Positions 32,757 to 41,787 are shown, numbered from the stretch's first letter. The stretch: DNA of 64,000 nt from Pseudomonas veronii (GCF_001439695.1 NZ_JYLL01000026.1:1-64000); one strand, 5' to 3'. Notes: generated from the sequence alone by a model not told the origin. Numbers and translations are program-made.

Positions 32757-35700
32757 ATGAATTTTTCCAAGTTCTTCATTTCGCGGCCGATCTTCGCAGC
32801 GGTGCTCTCGCTGTTGATCCTGATCGCTGGCGCGATCTCGCTGTTCCAACTGCCGATCAGCGAATACCCGGAAGTGGTGCCGCCGACCGTGGTGGTGCGT
32901 GCCAACTTCCCTGGCGCCAACCCCAAAGTCATCGGCGAAACCGTCGCCGCGCCGCTGGAACAGGCGATCACCGGCGTCGAGAACATGCTGTACATGTCCT
33001 CGCAGTCGACCGCCGACGGCAAACTGACCCTGACCATCACCTTCGCCCTGGGCACCGACCTGGACAACGCGCAGGTGCAGGTGCAAAACCGTGTGACGCG
33101 CACGCAACCCAAGCTGCCCGAGGAAGTGACGCGCATCGGTATCACCGTGGACAAGGCCTCCCCCGACCTGACCATGGTGGTGCATTTGACCTCCCCGGAT
33201 CAGCGTTACGACATGCTTTACCTGTCCAACTACGCCTTGCTCAACATCAAGGACGAGTTGGCGCGCCTGGGCGGCGTGGGTGATGTGCAGCTGTTCGGCA
33301 TGGGCGACTACTCCCTGCGCGTCTGGCTGGACCCGAACAAGACCGCTTCGCGCAACCTGACCGCCACCGATGTGGTGACCGCGATTCGCGAGCAGAACCG
33401 TCAAGTGGCCGCCGGTGCGCTGGGTGCGCCGCCTGCACCGAATGCCACCAGCTTCCAGTTGTCGGTGAACACCCAGGGCCGCCTGGTCACGGAAGAAGAG
33501 TTCGAGAACATCATCATTCGCGCCGGCGATAACGGTGAAATCACGCGCCTCAAAGACATCGCGCGGGTCGAGCTGGGTTCGAGCCAATACGCCCTGCGTT
33601 CGTTGCTCAACAACCAGCCGGCCGTGGCGATCCCGATCTTCCAGCGCCCAGGCTCGAACGCGATCCAGATCTCCAACGAAGTGCGCGACAAGATGGCGGA
33701 GCTGAAGAAGAGCTTCCCCGAAGGCATGGACTTCAGCATCGTCTACGACCCGACCATCTTCGTGCGCGGCTCCATCGAGGCGGTGGTGCATACCCTGTTC
33801 GAAGCGCTGATCCTCGTAGTGCTGGTGGTGATCCTGTTCCTGCAGACCTGGCGCGCCTCGATCATTCCGTTGGTGGCGGTGCCGGTCTCGCTGATCGGTA
33901 CGTTTGCGGTGATGCACCTGTTCGGCTTCTCGCTCAACGCACTGTCCTTGTTCGGCCTGGTACTCGCCATCGGCATCGTGGTGGATGACGCCATCGTGGT
34001 GGTGGAGAACGTCGAGCGCAACATCGAGCTGGGCCTGGAACCGTTCCAGGCGACTGAAAAGGCCATGAGCGAAGTGACCGGGCCGATCATCGCCACGGCA
34101 CTGGTGCTGTGCGCCGTGTTCATTCCCGCGGCCTTCATCAGCGGCTTGACCGGGCAGTTCTACAAGCAGTTCGCCTTGACCATTGCGATTTCGACGGTGA
34201 TCTCGGCCTTCAACTCGCTGACCTTGTCCCCCGCCCTGGCTGCCGTGTTGCTGCGCAGCCATGACGCGCCGAAGGATCGCTTCTCCAAGGTGCTCGACAA
34301 GCTGTTGGGGGGCTGGTTGTTCCGGCCGTTCAACCGCTTCTTCGAAAAAGCCAGCCATGGTTACGTCGGCACCGTGCGCCGGGTGATCCGCGGCAGCGGC
34401 ATCGCGCTGTTCCTGTACGCCGGCCTGATGGTGCTGACGTGGTTCGGGTTTGCCCACACCCCGACCGGTTTCGTACCGGCCCAGGACAAGCAATACCTGG
34501 TGGCTTTCGCCCAATTGCCGGACGCCGCGAGCCTGGATCGCACCGAAGACGTGATCAAGCGCATGTCCGACATCGCCCTGAAACAGCCGGGCGTGGAAAG
34601 CGCCGTGGCCTTCCCGGGCCTGTCGATCAACGGGTTCACCAACAGCCCGAACAGCGGCATCGTGTTCGTGACCCTCAAACCGTTCGACGAGCGTAAAGAC
34701 CCGAGCATGTCCGCCGGTGCGATTGCCGGTGCGCTGAACGGCAAGTACAGCGACATCCAGGAAGCCTACATGGCGATCTTCCCACCGCCGCCGGTACAGG
34801 GCCTGGGCACCATCGGCGGGTTCCGCCTGCAGATCGAAGACCGTGGCAACCTGGGTTACGAAGAGCTGTACAAAGAAGTGCAGAACGTCATCACCAAGAG
34901 CCGCAGCACGCCGGAGCTGTTCGGCCTGTTCACCAGCTACACGGTCAACGTGCCCCAGGTCGATGCCGCCATCGACCGCGAAAAGGCCAAGACCCACGGC
35001 GTGGCGATCAGCGACATCTTCGACACCCTGCAGATCTACCTGGGTTCGTTGTATGCCAACGACTTCAACCGCTTCGGCCGCACCTACCAGGTCAACGTGC
35101 AGGCTGAACAGCAGTTCCGCCTGGATGAAGACCAGATCGGCCAGTTGAAAGTGCGCAACAACAAAGGCGAGATGATCCCGCTGGCGACCTTCATCAAGGT
35201 CAGCGACACCTCCGGCCCGGACCGCGTAATGCACTACAACGGCTTCATCACCGCGGAAATCAACGGCAACGCTGCACCGGGCTACAGCTCCGGCCAGGCC
35301 CAGACCGCGATTGAAAAACTGCTGAAGGATGAACTGCCCAACGGCATGACCTACGAGTGGACCGACCTGACGTATCAGCAAATCCTCTCGGGCAACACCG
35401 CGCTGTTCGTGTTCCCGCTCTGTGTGCTGCTGGCGTTCCTGGTACTGGCCGCCCAATACGAAAGCTGGAGCCTGCCACTGGCGGTGATCCTGATCGTACC
35501 GATGACGCTGTTGTCGGCCATCACCGGGGTGATCATCTCGGGCGGCGACAACAACATCTTCACCCAGATCGGCCTGATCGTGCTGGTGGGCCTGGCCTGT
35601 AAGAACGCGATTCTGATCGTCGAGTTCGCCAAGGATAAACAGCAGGAAGGCCTCGACCCGCTCGCCGCGGTGCTGGAAGCGTGCCGCCTGCGGCTGCGGC

Positions 35701-35936
35701 CGATCCTGATGACCTCGTTCGCCTTCATCATGGGTGTGGTGCCCCTGGTGCTGTCCAGCGGTGCCGGTGCCGAGATGCGGCATGCCATGGGCGTGGCGGT
35801 GTTCTCCGGGATGATCGGCGTGACCTTCTTCGGGCTGTTGCTGACACCAGTGTTCTACGTACTGATCCGTCGCTATGTGGAGCGCCAGGACGCGCGCAAA
35901 GCGGCCAAGGCCTTGAAGCTGGAGACACAGCAATGA
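32757..35936 (+). CDS. mexF: RND multidrug efflux transporter (MexF-like)
   Basis: The 1059-residue inner-membrane pump has 12 predicted membrane segments and the proton-relay aspartate pair in IGIVVDDAIVVVENVERN, near residue 405. The N-terminus FSKFFISRPIFAAVLSLLI is standard for HAE1 pumps and the sequence reads like MexF. It overlaps the outer-membrane gene start by four bases. A 1495-codon open frame on the opposite strand is an artefact of codon bias. Confidence 0.93.
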   Translation: MNFSKFFISRPIFAAVLSLLILIAGAISLFQLPISEYPEVVPPTVVVRANFPGANPKVIGETVAAPLEQAITGVENMLYMSSQSTADGKLTLTITFALGTDLDNAQVQVQNRVTRTQPKLPEEVTRIGITVDKASPDLTMVVHLTSPDQRYDMLYLSNYALLNIKDELARLGGVGDVQLFGMGDYSLRVWLDPNKTASRNLTATDVVTAIREQNRQVAAGALGAPPAPNATSFQLSVNTQGRLVTEEEFENIIIRAGDNGEITRLKDIARVELGSSQYALRSLLNNQPAVAIPIFQRPGSNAIQISNEVRDKMAELKKSFPEGMDFSIVYDPTIFVRGSIEAVVHTLFEALILVVLVVILFLQTWRASIIPLVAVPVSLIGTFAVMHLFGFSLNALSLFGLVLAIGIVVDDAIVVVENVERNIELGLEPFQATEKAMSEVTGPIIATALVLCAVFIPAAFISGLTGQFYKQFALTIAISTVISAFNSLTLSPALAAVLLRSHDAPKDRFSKVLDKLLGGWLFRPFNRFFEKASHGYVGTVRRVIRGSGIALFLYAGLMVLTWFGFAHTPTGFVPAQDKQYLVAFAQLPDAASLDRTEDVIKRMSDIALKQPGVESAVAFPGLSINGFTNSPNSGIVFVTLKPFDERKDPSMSAGAIAGALNGKYSDIQEAYMAIFPPPPVQGLGTIGGFRLQIEDRGNLGYEELYKEVQNVITKSRSTPELFGLFTSYTVNVPQVDAAIDREKAKTHGVAISDIFDTLQIYLGSLYANDFNRFGRTYQVNVQAEQQFRLDEDQIGQLKVRNNKGEMIPLATFIKVSDTSGPDRVMHYNGFITAEINGNAAPGYSSGQAQTAIEKLLKDELPNGMTYEWTDLTYQQILSGNTALFVFPLCVLLAFLVLAAQYESWSLPLAVILIVPMTLLSAITGVIISGGDNNIFTQIGLIVLVGLACKNAILIVEFAKDKQQEGLDPLAAVLEACRLRLRPILMTSFAFIMGVVPLVLSSGAGAEMRHAMGVAVFSGMIGVTFFGLLLTPVFYVLIRRYVERQDARKAAKALKLETQQ

Positions 35937-37348
35937 GTGTGAAAGTCTTTCTGCCGAGCTTGCTGGTCCTGGCGCTGAGCGCCTGTGCCGTGGGCCCGGA
36001 CTACACAACCCAGACCCCGGAGGCGGCCAATATCACGGCTGCCGCCGATGCCAAAAAATACGACCACGGGAAATTCGAAGGCATCTGGTGGCAGCAGTTC
36101 GACGACCCGACTCTGAACCAGTTGGTGACCCAGTCGCTGAGCGGTAACCGCGACCTGCGTGTGGCGTTTGCCCGCCTGCGGGCCGCACGGGCGATCCGCG
36201 ATGACGCCAGCAACGACGCGATGCCGACCATCACCAGCCGCGCCAGCAGTGACCTGGCCAAGGGGCAAATCCCTGGTCAGACCACCAAGCGCGTCAACAG
36301 CGAGCGTTATGACCTGGGCCTGGACATGGCCTGGGAGCTGGACCTGTTCGGCCGCATCCAGCGCAACCTGGAAGCCACCGACGCCGACCAGCAAGCGGCC
36401 GAAGCCGACCTGTACCAGCTGCAAGTCACGCTGATTGCCGAACTGGTGGACGCCTACGGTCAACTGCGCGGCGCGCAACTGCGTGAACGCATCGCCCTGG
36501 ACAACCTGAAGAACCAGCAGGAGTCGCGCACCATCACCGTCAGCCTGCGCGATGCCGGCGTGGGCGACCAACTCGACGTGGAGCGTGCCGACGCGCGCCT
36601 CGCAGCGGTGGAAGCCAGCGTGCCGCAACTGCAGGCCGAACAAGTGCGCGAGCGCAACCGCATCGCCACTCTCCTCGGCCAGCGCCCCGACAAGCTGAGC
36701 GTGGACCTGAGCCCGAAAGACTTGCCGGCGATTGCCAAGGCGCTGCCGATCGGCGATCCAGGGCAACTGCTGCAACGGCGCCCGGACATTCTGAGTGCCG
36801 AACGCAAACTGGCATCCGCCACCGCGCGCATCGGCGTGGCCAAGGCCGACCTGTTCCCACGGGTCAGCCTCAGCGGCTTCCTCGGCTTCACCGCCGGGCG
36901 CGGTTCGCAGATCGGTTCATCCGCGGCGAATGCCTGGGCCCTTGGCCCGAGCATCACCTGGGCCGCGTTTGACCTGGGCAGCGTGCGTGCACGCTTGCGC
37001 GGCGCCGATGCCGAGGCCGATGGCGCCCTGGCCAACTACGAGCAGCAAGTGTTGCTGGCGTTGGAAGAATCCGAGAACGCCTTCAGCGACTACGGCAAGC
37101 GTCAGCAACGCCTGGTCTCGCTGATCCGCCAAAGCGAATCCAGCCGCGCCGCCGCCGACCTCGCCGCGATCCGCTACCGCGAAGGTACCGTGGACTTCCT
37201 CGTGCTGCTCGACGCACAACGCGAACGCCTGGCCGCCGAAGACTCCCAGGCCCAGGCCGAGGTTGATCTGTATCGCGGGATTGTTGCGATCTACAAGGCG
37301 CTGGGTGGCGGTTGGCAGCCGGATACGGTGGTCGCTACGGCCAAGTGA
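35933..37348 (+). CDS. oprN: Outer-membrane efflux channel lipoprotein (OprN-like)
   Basis: The 471-residue TolC-family protein has a lipoprotein signal (LVLALSACAVGPDY, Cys near 18) and two OEP domains. Repeated features are WWQQFDDPTLNQLV, LDLAWELDLFGR-like sequence near 130 and RRPDILSAERKLASATARIGVAKADLFPRV near 285. It completes the tripartite pump. Its stop is followed by a sequence block that recurs further downstream within the toxin region. Confidence 0.9.
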   Translation: MSVKVFLPSLLVLALSACAVGPDYTTQTPEAANITAAADAKKYDHGKFEGIWWQQFDDPTLNQLVTQSLSGNRDLRVAFARLRAARAIRDDASNDAMPTITSRASSDLAKGQIPGQTTKRVNSERYDLGLDMAWELDLFGRIQRNLEATDADQQAAEADLYQLQVTLIAELVDAYGQLRGAQLRERIALDNLKNQQESRTITVSLRDAGVGDQLDVERADARLAAVEASVPQLQAEQVRERNRIATLLGQRPDKLSVDLSPKDLPAIAKALPIGDPGQLLQRRPDILSAERKLASATARIGVAKADLFPRVSLSGFLGFTAGRGSQIGSSAANAWALGPSITWAAFDLGSVRARLRGADAEADGALANYEQQVLLALEESENAFSDYGKRQQRLVSLIRQSESSRAAADLAAIRYREGTVDFLVLLDAQRERLAAEDSQAQAEVDLYRGIVAIYKALGGGWQPDTVVATAK

Positions 37349-37390
37349 TGTAAAGAGCTCCTTTGGTTGGTCGCATCCAGCCAATTTTTA

Positions 37391-37425
37391 GCCCCGTGGT
37401 CCGTTTGGTCATGGGGCTTTTTTTT
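37391..37425 (+). terminator. Terminator after oprN (repeat copy A)
   Basis: GCCCCGTG (37391-37398) pairs, with one mismatch, with CATGGGGC (37410-37417), followed by eight T. The block starting at the oprN stop codon (about 37347) recurs at 39053-39131 and 41648-41727, and its hairpin half recurs at 39971-40001. Confidence 0.85.
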
Positions 37426-37435
37426 GTGTCGCTGA

Positions 37436-37825
37436 TCAGCGTGTTAGCCATTTATAAAATATGTTGGATATGGCAGACGTCATAAAAAGTACTTCCCCAA
37501 GGATCTTTCCCTGAAGCAAGCGCTTGAGACCGCGAGGAAAATCCTGAACTTGCTGCCGATCCACAGTACCGCGCTTTATGTTCCACCACGGCATAACAAC
37601 CGCTGAGGTGACGGCACACAGCCGAATCATTCTTCCTCGTATCGAATCGCCCCAGAACTGTTTGTTAGAAGTGACAAGGCTGCATTTATTTAAACGATCC
37701 TCCATTTCATCCAATCGTCGATACATCAGGAAAATGCCGACTACATTGATGCTAAGGACTACAAACAGAACGCTCACACTAAACCAGAACTTAAGAGGAA
37801 GATTGAGCCAGTAGTCAATATTCAT
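37436..37825 (-). CDS. Putative immunity membrane protein, paralogue 1
   Basis: This 129-residue protein has one clear N-terminal membrane helix (about 10-33) and a weaker C-terminal one. It shares the pattern YRRLD.ME..LNKCS, FWG.S.RGRM.RL, then RG..D.QQVQ.FPR.LK with three paralogues downstream, and is the most divergent of the four. Its ATG lies within the last codons of the preceding toxin gene, an 11-base overlap that is conserved in the other toxin-immunity pair. An immunity role is inferred from this linkage; the partner toxin gene is broken. Confidence 0.7.
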   Translation of the reverse strand: MNIDYWLNLPLKFWFSVSVLFVVLSINVVGIFLMYRRLDEMEDRLNKCSLVTSNKQFWGDSIRGRMIRLCAVTSAVVMPWWNIKRGTVDRQQVQDFPRGLKRLLQGKILGEVLFMTSAISNIFYKWLTR

Positions 37826-38762
37826 AAATTTTCTCCCCTGCGTACTCACCCAACTCGCTTCCAAGACTGCCCCCAACCGCGCCCAAGGTCCCACCTGCGA
37901 TTAACAGGCAACTCAATGATCCCGGCCCAGTTGTAGGGGGTAGTACGGTGAAACATAAAGCTGCCGCCATAGACCCACCTGCCATCCCCCCCAGAACCCC
38001 TCCTCCTAGCTTGCTCACTTCCACATATTTCGCCTGCCTGCACTGCTCCTCCCTCCCCGTGGAACAGGCTTCCTTGATCTCCAGCCCAGTGGACGCAGCG
38101 CTCAAAGCAATCCCCAACGGCGTCCCTGCCTTGAGCACTTTCGCCACCCTGGAAATCCGCGCAATCCTCTCGGCATACCGGCTGATCTCTCCAGTATGCA
38201 AATAACTCTTGGTGGAAATACCGAGCATTTTCTTGATCGAGCCTTCATTACGCAAACCCGTGCCGTAACGGGCGAACCCGCGCAGTTGTGCCTCCAGTTT
38301 GGCGAACAGCGTTTGGCGACGCGCCAAAAACTCCTCCCGCGCAGCGCCACCGCCTCAGCGCAACGCCTGTTTATGCAGGGCATCGATTTCTTCCAGGGTT
38401 TTGACGATCGCCTTCAAGTGGTGATTCCACGCATCTCCCGCCGTGCCGATACCGAGCGACGTGTAGCCGAGCAGTTTCTGCAACAAATCGTAGTTTTGCA
38501 GGGCAAAGGCGTCGCCCCCTTCGGCCATCACGCTATGGCGGATACGCCAGGCGGATTGCATCAGCAGATGCTCTTCCGGCTTGCACAACGCCGTGGAGTC
38601 ATCACCGATGATGACCAACTGCCCCGGCAGCACCACAACGTTCCGGATATGGGTATTGAGCCTGTCGAACTTGGCTTCGGCGTGCTGGCTCAAGCGCAAT
38701 CTTGCCTTGAGTTCAACTGAGGTTTGTTGCCAATCATTGATAAACGCGTAGGGCTGAGACAT
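37815..38762 (-). pseudogene. Glycine-zipper toxin gene, copy 1, disrupted by a stop codon
   Basis: This is the same gene as the intact one at 40410-41357, but codon CGA is TGA at 38355-38357 (a single base change). It splits the frame into about 135 residues (from MSQPYAF) and an untranslated C-terminal part of about 180 codons. The rest of the frame is intact, so the mutation looks recent. The ATG at 38762 has GAGAGG six bases upstream. The C-terminal 60 codons differ from copy 2 while the first three quarters are nearly identical. Confidence 0.85.
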
Positions 38763-39172
38763 TAAAAACCTCTCAGCAGCAGTGGGCGAAGGGAACCGGT
38801 TGATGTGAGCCTGTTGCTTGCCATGCATGCATTCCTGATTGAATGAAGATGGCGTCGTAATCTAATTAACGGCTCAAGCGTTGTCGCGGATTTACCAGAT
38901 AAATTCGCGCATCGTCGATCAACTTGGGAAATGGACTTCCCCTCGCCTACCAATAGCTGTCAGACACTTCCTAATAGCTATTCCAATGGAATATTTTCGT
39001 TAACCAATATGACTGCGGCAACGCAAATGACGCGAAACGTCACTAGTACCAGACAATGTAAAGAGTCTCTTTGGTTGGTCGCATCCAGCCAGTTTTTTAC
39101 CCCGTACTCCATTCGATCACGGGGATTTTTTGGCTCAACAACTTAAGAAAAATATTCCTACTGAATACTATT
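38763..39172. other. 410-base intergenic region with terminator block copy B
   Basis: This holds the upstream region of toxin copy 1 (homologous to that of copy 2 at 41358-41646) and a second copy of the post-oprN block. That copy includes GGTTGGTCGCATCCAGCC and the hairpin CCCCGT (39100-39105) with ACGGGG (39119-39124) and a T run. No gene is seen. Confidence 0.7.
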
Positions 39173-39553
39173 TCATTTACGCAGCCAAAAAACGACGCCG
39201 CACATAAAGACAACGACGATGACGAAATAGATACCACGAAACAAGTTTTTCAGGCTGCGAGGAAACTCCTGGACTTGCTGCCAGTCAATGACACCGCGCT
39301 TCAGATTCCATGTTGGCAGTAATACGGCTACTGCAACCGCAGATAACCGCATCATTCTTCCTCGCGGCGAGTTGCCCCAAAACTTAGAGTGGAAGGTAAG
39401 GAGACTGCATTTGTTCAAAAGGCGCTCCATGTAGTCGAGACGTCGGTAGGCCAGAAAAACGCCTATTAGTACAACGATATTGATAGAGAGTATTAACGCC
39501 ACCAGAAACCAAAACATAACGCGAGAATTTAAGAAATAGTCAATACCTAACAC
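39173..39553 (-). CDS. Putative immunity membrane protein, paralogue 4, GTG start
   Basis: The 126-residue protein shares YRRLDYMERLLNKCS, FWGNSPRGRMMRLSAVAVAVLLP and NLKRGVIDWQQVQEFPR with its paralogues and has membrane segments near both ends. The usual ATG is missing. The only close start is a GTG that overlaps the stop of the neighbouring paralogue (TAGTG), so translation would depend on coupling. A TTG lies a few codons further upstream. Confidence 0.65.
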   Translation of the reverse strand: MLGIDYFLNSRVMFWFLVALILSINIVVLIGVFLAYRRLDYMERLLNKCSLLTFHSKFWGNSPRGRMMRLSAVAVAVLLPTWNLKRGVIDWQQVQEFPRSLKNLFRGIYFVIVVVFMCGVVFWLRK

Positions 39554-39930
39554 TATTTGCAAAGCCAAAAATAGGTACCAAAGGCAAAGAAAACCACACC
39601 AACGAAGAGCATTCCCCTGAACAGGTTTTTAAGGCCACGAGGAAATTCCTGAACTTGCTGCCAGTCAATAACGCCGCGCTTCAAATTCCTCTTTGGCTGT
39701 AGTACTGCCACTGTAATTGCAGACAACCGCATCATTCTTCCTCGCGCGGAGTTTCCCCAAAACCGGGAGTGAAATACGACGAGACTGCATTTATTCAAAA
39801 GCCGCTCCATGTATTCCAGCCGTCGATAGGCCAGGAAAACACCTATTAGTACGACAACGACGACCGAAACACACAAGGCTAATTCAATCCAAAAAAAGAT
39901 GAGAGGATTTAGAAAGTTGTCAATACTCAT
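39553..39930 (-). CDS. Putative immunity membrane protein, paralogue 3
   Basis: The 125-residue protein has an N-terminal membrane helix (FFWIELALCVSVVVVVLIGVF), the shared YRRLEYMERLLNKCS and RGVIDWQQVQEFPRGLKNLF motifs and a C-terminal hydrophobic segment. The ATG lies inside a surviving toxin-gene 3' end with the family's 11-base overlap. No intact toxin gene precedes it, so it is an orphan immunity gene. Confidence 0.68.
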   Translation of the reverse strand: MSIDNFLNPLIFFWIELALCVSVVVVVLIGVFLAYRRLEYMERLLNKCSLVVFHSRFWGNSARGRMMRLSAITVAVLQPKRNLKRGVIDWQQVQEFPRGLKNLFRGMLFVGVVFFAFGTYFWLCK

Positions 39931-39967
39931 AGAGTTTTTCACCCACCATTTCCCCACCTCTGCTGCC
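39920..39967 (-). pseudogene. Remnant of a toxin gene 3' end
   Basis: In the frame ending at TGA (39920-39922) the 15 codons read GSRGGEMVGEKLYEY, matching GSRGGELVGEKIYEY at the end of the intact toxin. The rest of the gene is gone: four bases further on the terminator half-block begins. This marks a deletion that removed a toxin and kept its immunity gene. Confidence 0.75.
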
Positions 39968-39970
39968 AAT

Positions 39971-40001
39971 CCCCGCCGCCCATTCGATCACGGGGCTTTT
40001 T
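39971..40001 (+). terminator. Terminator-like half-block (repeat copy D)
   Basis: CCCCG (39971-39975) pairs with CGGGG (39991-39995) and is followed by CTTTTTGG. The right half and the next 80 bases match copy B (39111-39190), including the 3' end of an immunity gene. Confidence 0.65.
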
Positions 40002-40042
40002 GGCTCGGCAACTTAAGAAAAATATTCCTACTAAACACTATT

Positions 40043-40420
40043 TCATTTAGGCAGCCAAAAAACGATGCCGTACATAAAGACAACGACGATGACGAAATAG
40101 ATACCACGGAACAAGTTTTTCAGGCAGCGAGGAAATTCCTGGACTTGCTGCCAGTCAATGACACCACGTTTTAAGTTCCGCTTTGGCAGCAATACTGCTA
40201 CTGCGACCGCGCCGAATCGCATCATTCTCCCTCGCGGTGAGTTGCCCCAAAACTGGGCGTGAAACACAACGAAACTGCATTTATTCAGAAGGCGCTCCAT
40301 GTATTCCAAACGCCGATAGGCCAGAAAAACATAGATCAGCAAGGCAACGCCGAGTGAAATACACAACGCTATTTCAAACCAGAAAATGATATGAGAACTT
40401 AGGAAATCGTTAATATTCAT
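40043..40420 (-). CDS. Putative immunity membrane protein, paralogue 2
   Basis: The 125-residue protein has an N-terminal membrane helix (IIFWFEIALCISLGVALLIYVF), the shared motifs and a C-terminal hydrophobic stretch IYFVIVVVFMYGIVFWL. Its last 40 residues are nearly identical to paralogue 4. It follows the intact toxin with the 11-base overlap and is the likely cognate immunity protein. The ATG of MNINDF is preferred over a GTG four codons earlier. Confidence 0.72.
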   Translation of the reverse strand: MNINDFLSSHIIFWFEIALCISLGVALLIYVFLAYRRLEYMERLLNKCSFVVFHAQFWGNSPRGRMMRFGAVAVAVLLPKRNLKRGVIDWQQVQEFPRCLKNLFRGIYFVIVVVFMYGIVFWLPK

Positions 40421-41357
40421 AGATCTTTTCACCCACTAATTCCCCACCCCTACTGCCAAGCGCGCCTCCTGCGACGCCGCCCACCGCGCCACCGATTAAT
40501 AGACAAGCCAGCGAACCTGGACCCGTTGTTGGTACCAGTACGGCAAGACACAAACTCGATCCAATCAACCCTCCGGCAGCGCCTAATGAAACGCCTCCTG
40601 CCAGCTTCCCCACCTCCACATACTTAGCCTTCGTACACTGCTCTTCCCTCCCCGTGGAACAGGCTTCCTTGATCTCCAGCCCAGTGGACGCAGCGCTCAA
40701 AGCAATCCCCAACGGCGTCCCTGCCTTGAGCACTTTCGCCACCCTGGAAATCCGCGCAATCCTCTCGGCATATCGACTGATCTCCCCGGTATGCAAATAA
40801 CTCTTGGTGGAAATACCGAGCATTTTCTTGATCGAGCCTTCATTACGCAAACCCGTGCCGTAACGGGCGAACCCGCGCAGTTGTGCCTCCAGTTTGGCGA
40901 ACAGCGTTTGGCGACGCGCCAAAAACTCCTCCCGCGCTGCGCCACCGCCTCGGCGCAACGCCTGTTTATGCAGGGCATCGATTTCTTCCAGGGTTTTGAC
41001 GATCGCCTTCAAGTGGCGATTCCAAGCATCCCCCGCCGTGCCGATACCGAGCGACGTGTAGCCGAGCAGTTTCTGCAACAAATCGTAGTTTTGCAGGGCA
41101 AAGGCGTCGCCCCCTTCGGCCATCACGCTATGGCGGATACGCCAGGCGGATTGCATCAGCAGATGCTCTTCCGGCTTGCACAACGCCGTGGAGTCATCAC
41201 CGATGATGACCAACTGCCCCGGCAGCACCACAACGTTTCGAATATGGGTATTGAGCCTGTCGAACTTGGCTTCGGCGTGCTGGCTCAAGCGCAATCTTGC
41301 CTTGAGTTCAACTGAGGTTTGTTGCCAATCATTGATAAACGCGTAGGGCTGAGACAT
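40410..41357 (-). CDS. Putative pore-forming/membrane toxin with glycine-zipper C-terminus, copy 2 (intact)
   Basis: The 315-residue protein has a helical N-terminal half (MSQPYAFINDWQQTSVELKA, then LPGQLVIIGDDSTALCKPEE). A conserved middle segment, KKMLGISTKSYLHTGEI, leads into a C-terminal third with glycine-zipper repeats (GGVSLGAAGGLIGSS and IGGAVGGVAGGALGS). This layout resembles glycine-zipper type VI effectors such as Tse4, but no secretion genes are in the window and the link is inference. The ATG at 41357 has GAGAG seven bases upstream; a start 22 codons earlier (41423) is poorer. It overlaps its immunity gene by 11 bases. Confidence 0.75.
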   Translation of the reverse strand: MSQPYAFINDWQQTSVELKARLRLSQHAEAKFDRLNTHIRNVVVLPGQLVIIGDDSTALCKPEEHLLMQSAWRIRHSVMAEGGDAFALQNYDLLQKLLGYTSLGIGTAGDAWNRHLKAIVKTLEEIDALHKQALRRGGGAAREEFLARRQTLFAKLEAQLRGFARYGTGLRNEGSIKKMLGISTKSYLHTGEISRYAERIARISRVAKVLKAGTPLGIALSAASTGLEIKEACSTGREEQCTKAKYVEVGKLAGGVSLGAAGGLIGSSLCLAVLVPTTGPGSLACLLIGGAVGGVAGGALGSRGGELVGEKIYEY

Positions 41358-41787
41358 TAAAAAACTCTCAGCCGCAGTGGGCGAAGGGAACCGGTTGATG
41401 TGAGCCTGTTGCTTGCCATGCATGCATTCCTGATTGAATGAAGATGGCGTCGTAATCTAATTAACGGCTCAAGCGCTGTCGCGGATTTAGCCGGTGGATT
41501 TGCACGCGGTAGATCAATTTTGGAAATAGACTACCCCTCGCAAGCTAATCGCTGTCAGACACTTCCTCGCATCTATTCCAACAGACTGTTTTCGTTAAAT
41601 AACATGACCACAGTAATGCAACGGGCACGAAGGCCATCAGCGCCTTCTGATGTAAAAATCTCCTTGGATTGGTCGCATCCAGCCAATTCTTTGCCCCACG
41701 GCCCATTCGGTCACGGCACTTTTTTAAAGTAGGTACAAGAGTGGCCCGATATAAAAGTGTACGTTTCGACTAATGGAGGATTTCACT
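41358..41787. other. 430-base intergenic region with terminator block copy C
   Basis: The left part is the toxin upstream region shared with copy 1. The block at 41648-41727 is a third copy of the post-oprN sequence, with a decayed stem and a T run (41719-41725). The last 60 bases are unrelated leader sequence for the next gene. No other gene is seen. Confidence 0.65.

Larger units (their letters stand above)
37347..41727. repeat. Tandem duplication of a terminator-immunity-toxin unit
   Basis: Unit 1 (about 37347-39048) holds terminator, one immunity gene and the broken toxin. Unit 2 (about 39049-41646) holds terminator, three immunity genes, a toxin remnant and the intact toxin. A third terminator block begins at 41648. 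Toxin 5' parts match almost base for base at an offset of 2595. The duplicated block starts at the oprN stop codon. Confidence 0.8.

Noticed and set aside
31521..36008. 1495-codon open frame on the minus strand opposite the mexE/mexF-like genes
   Set aside because: It is composed of Gly/Gln/His/Arg/Asp-rich low-complexity sequence typical of antisense frames in GC-rich genes, while the plus-strand pump genes have full family motifs.
37436..41357. Prophage or integrative element explaining the toxin locus
   Set aside because: No integrase, transposase, tRNA target or phage structural gene is visible; the repeats are local duplications.
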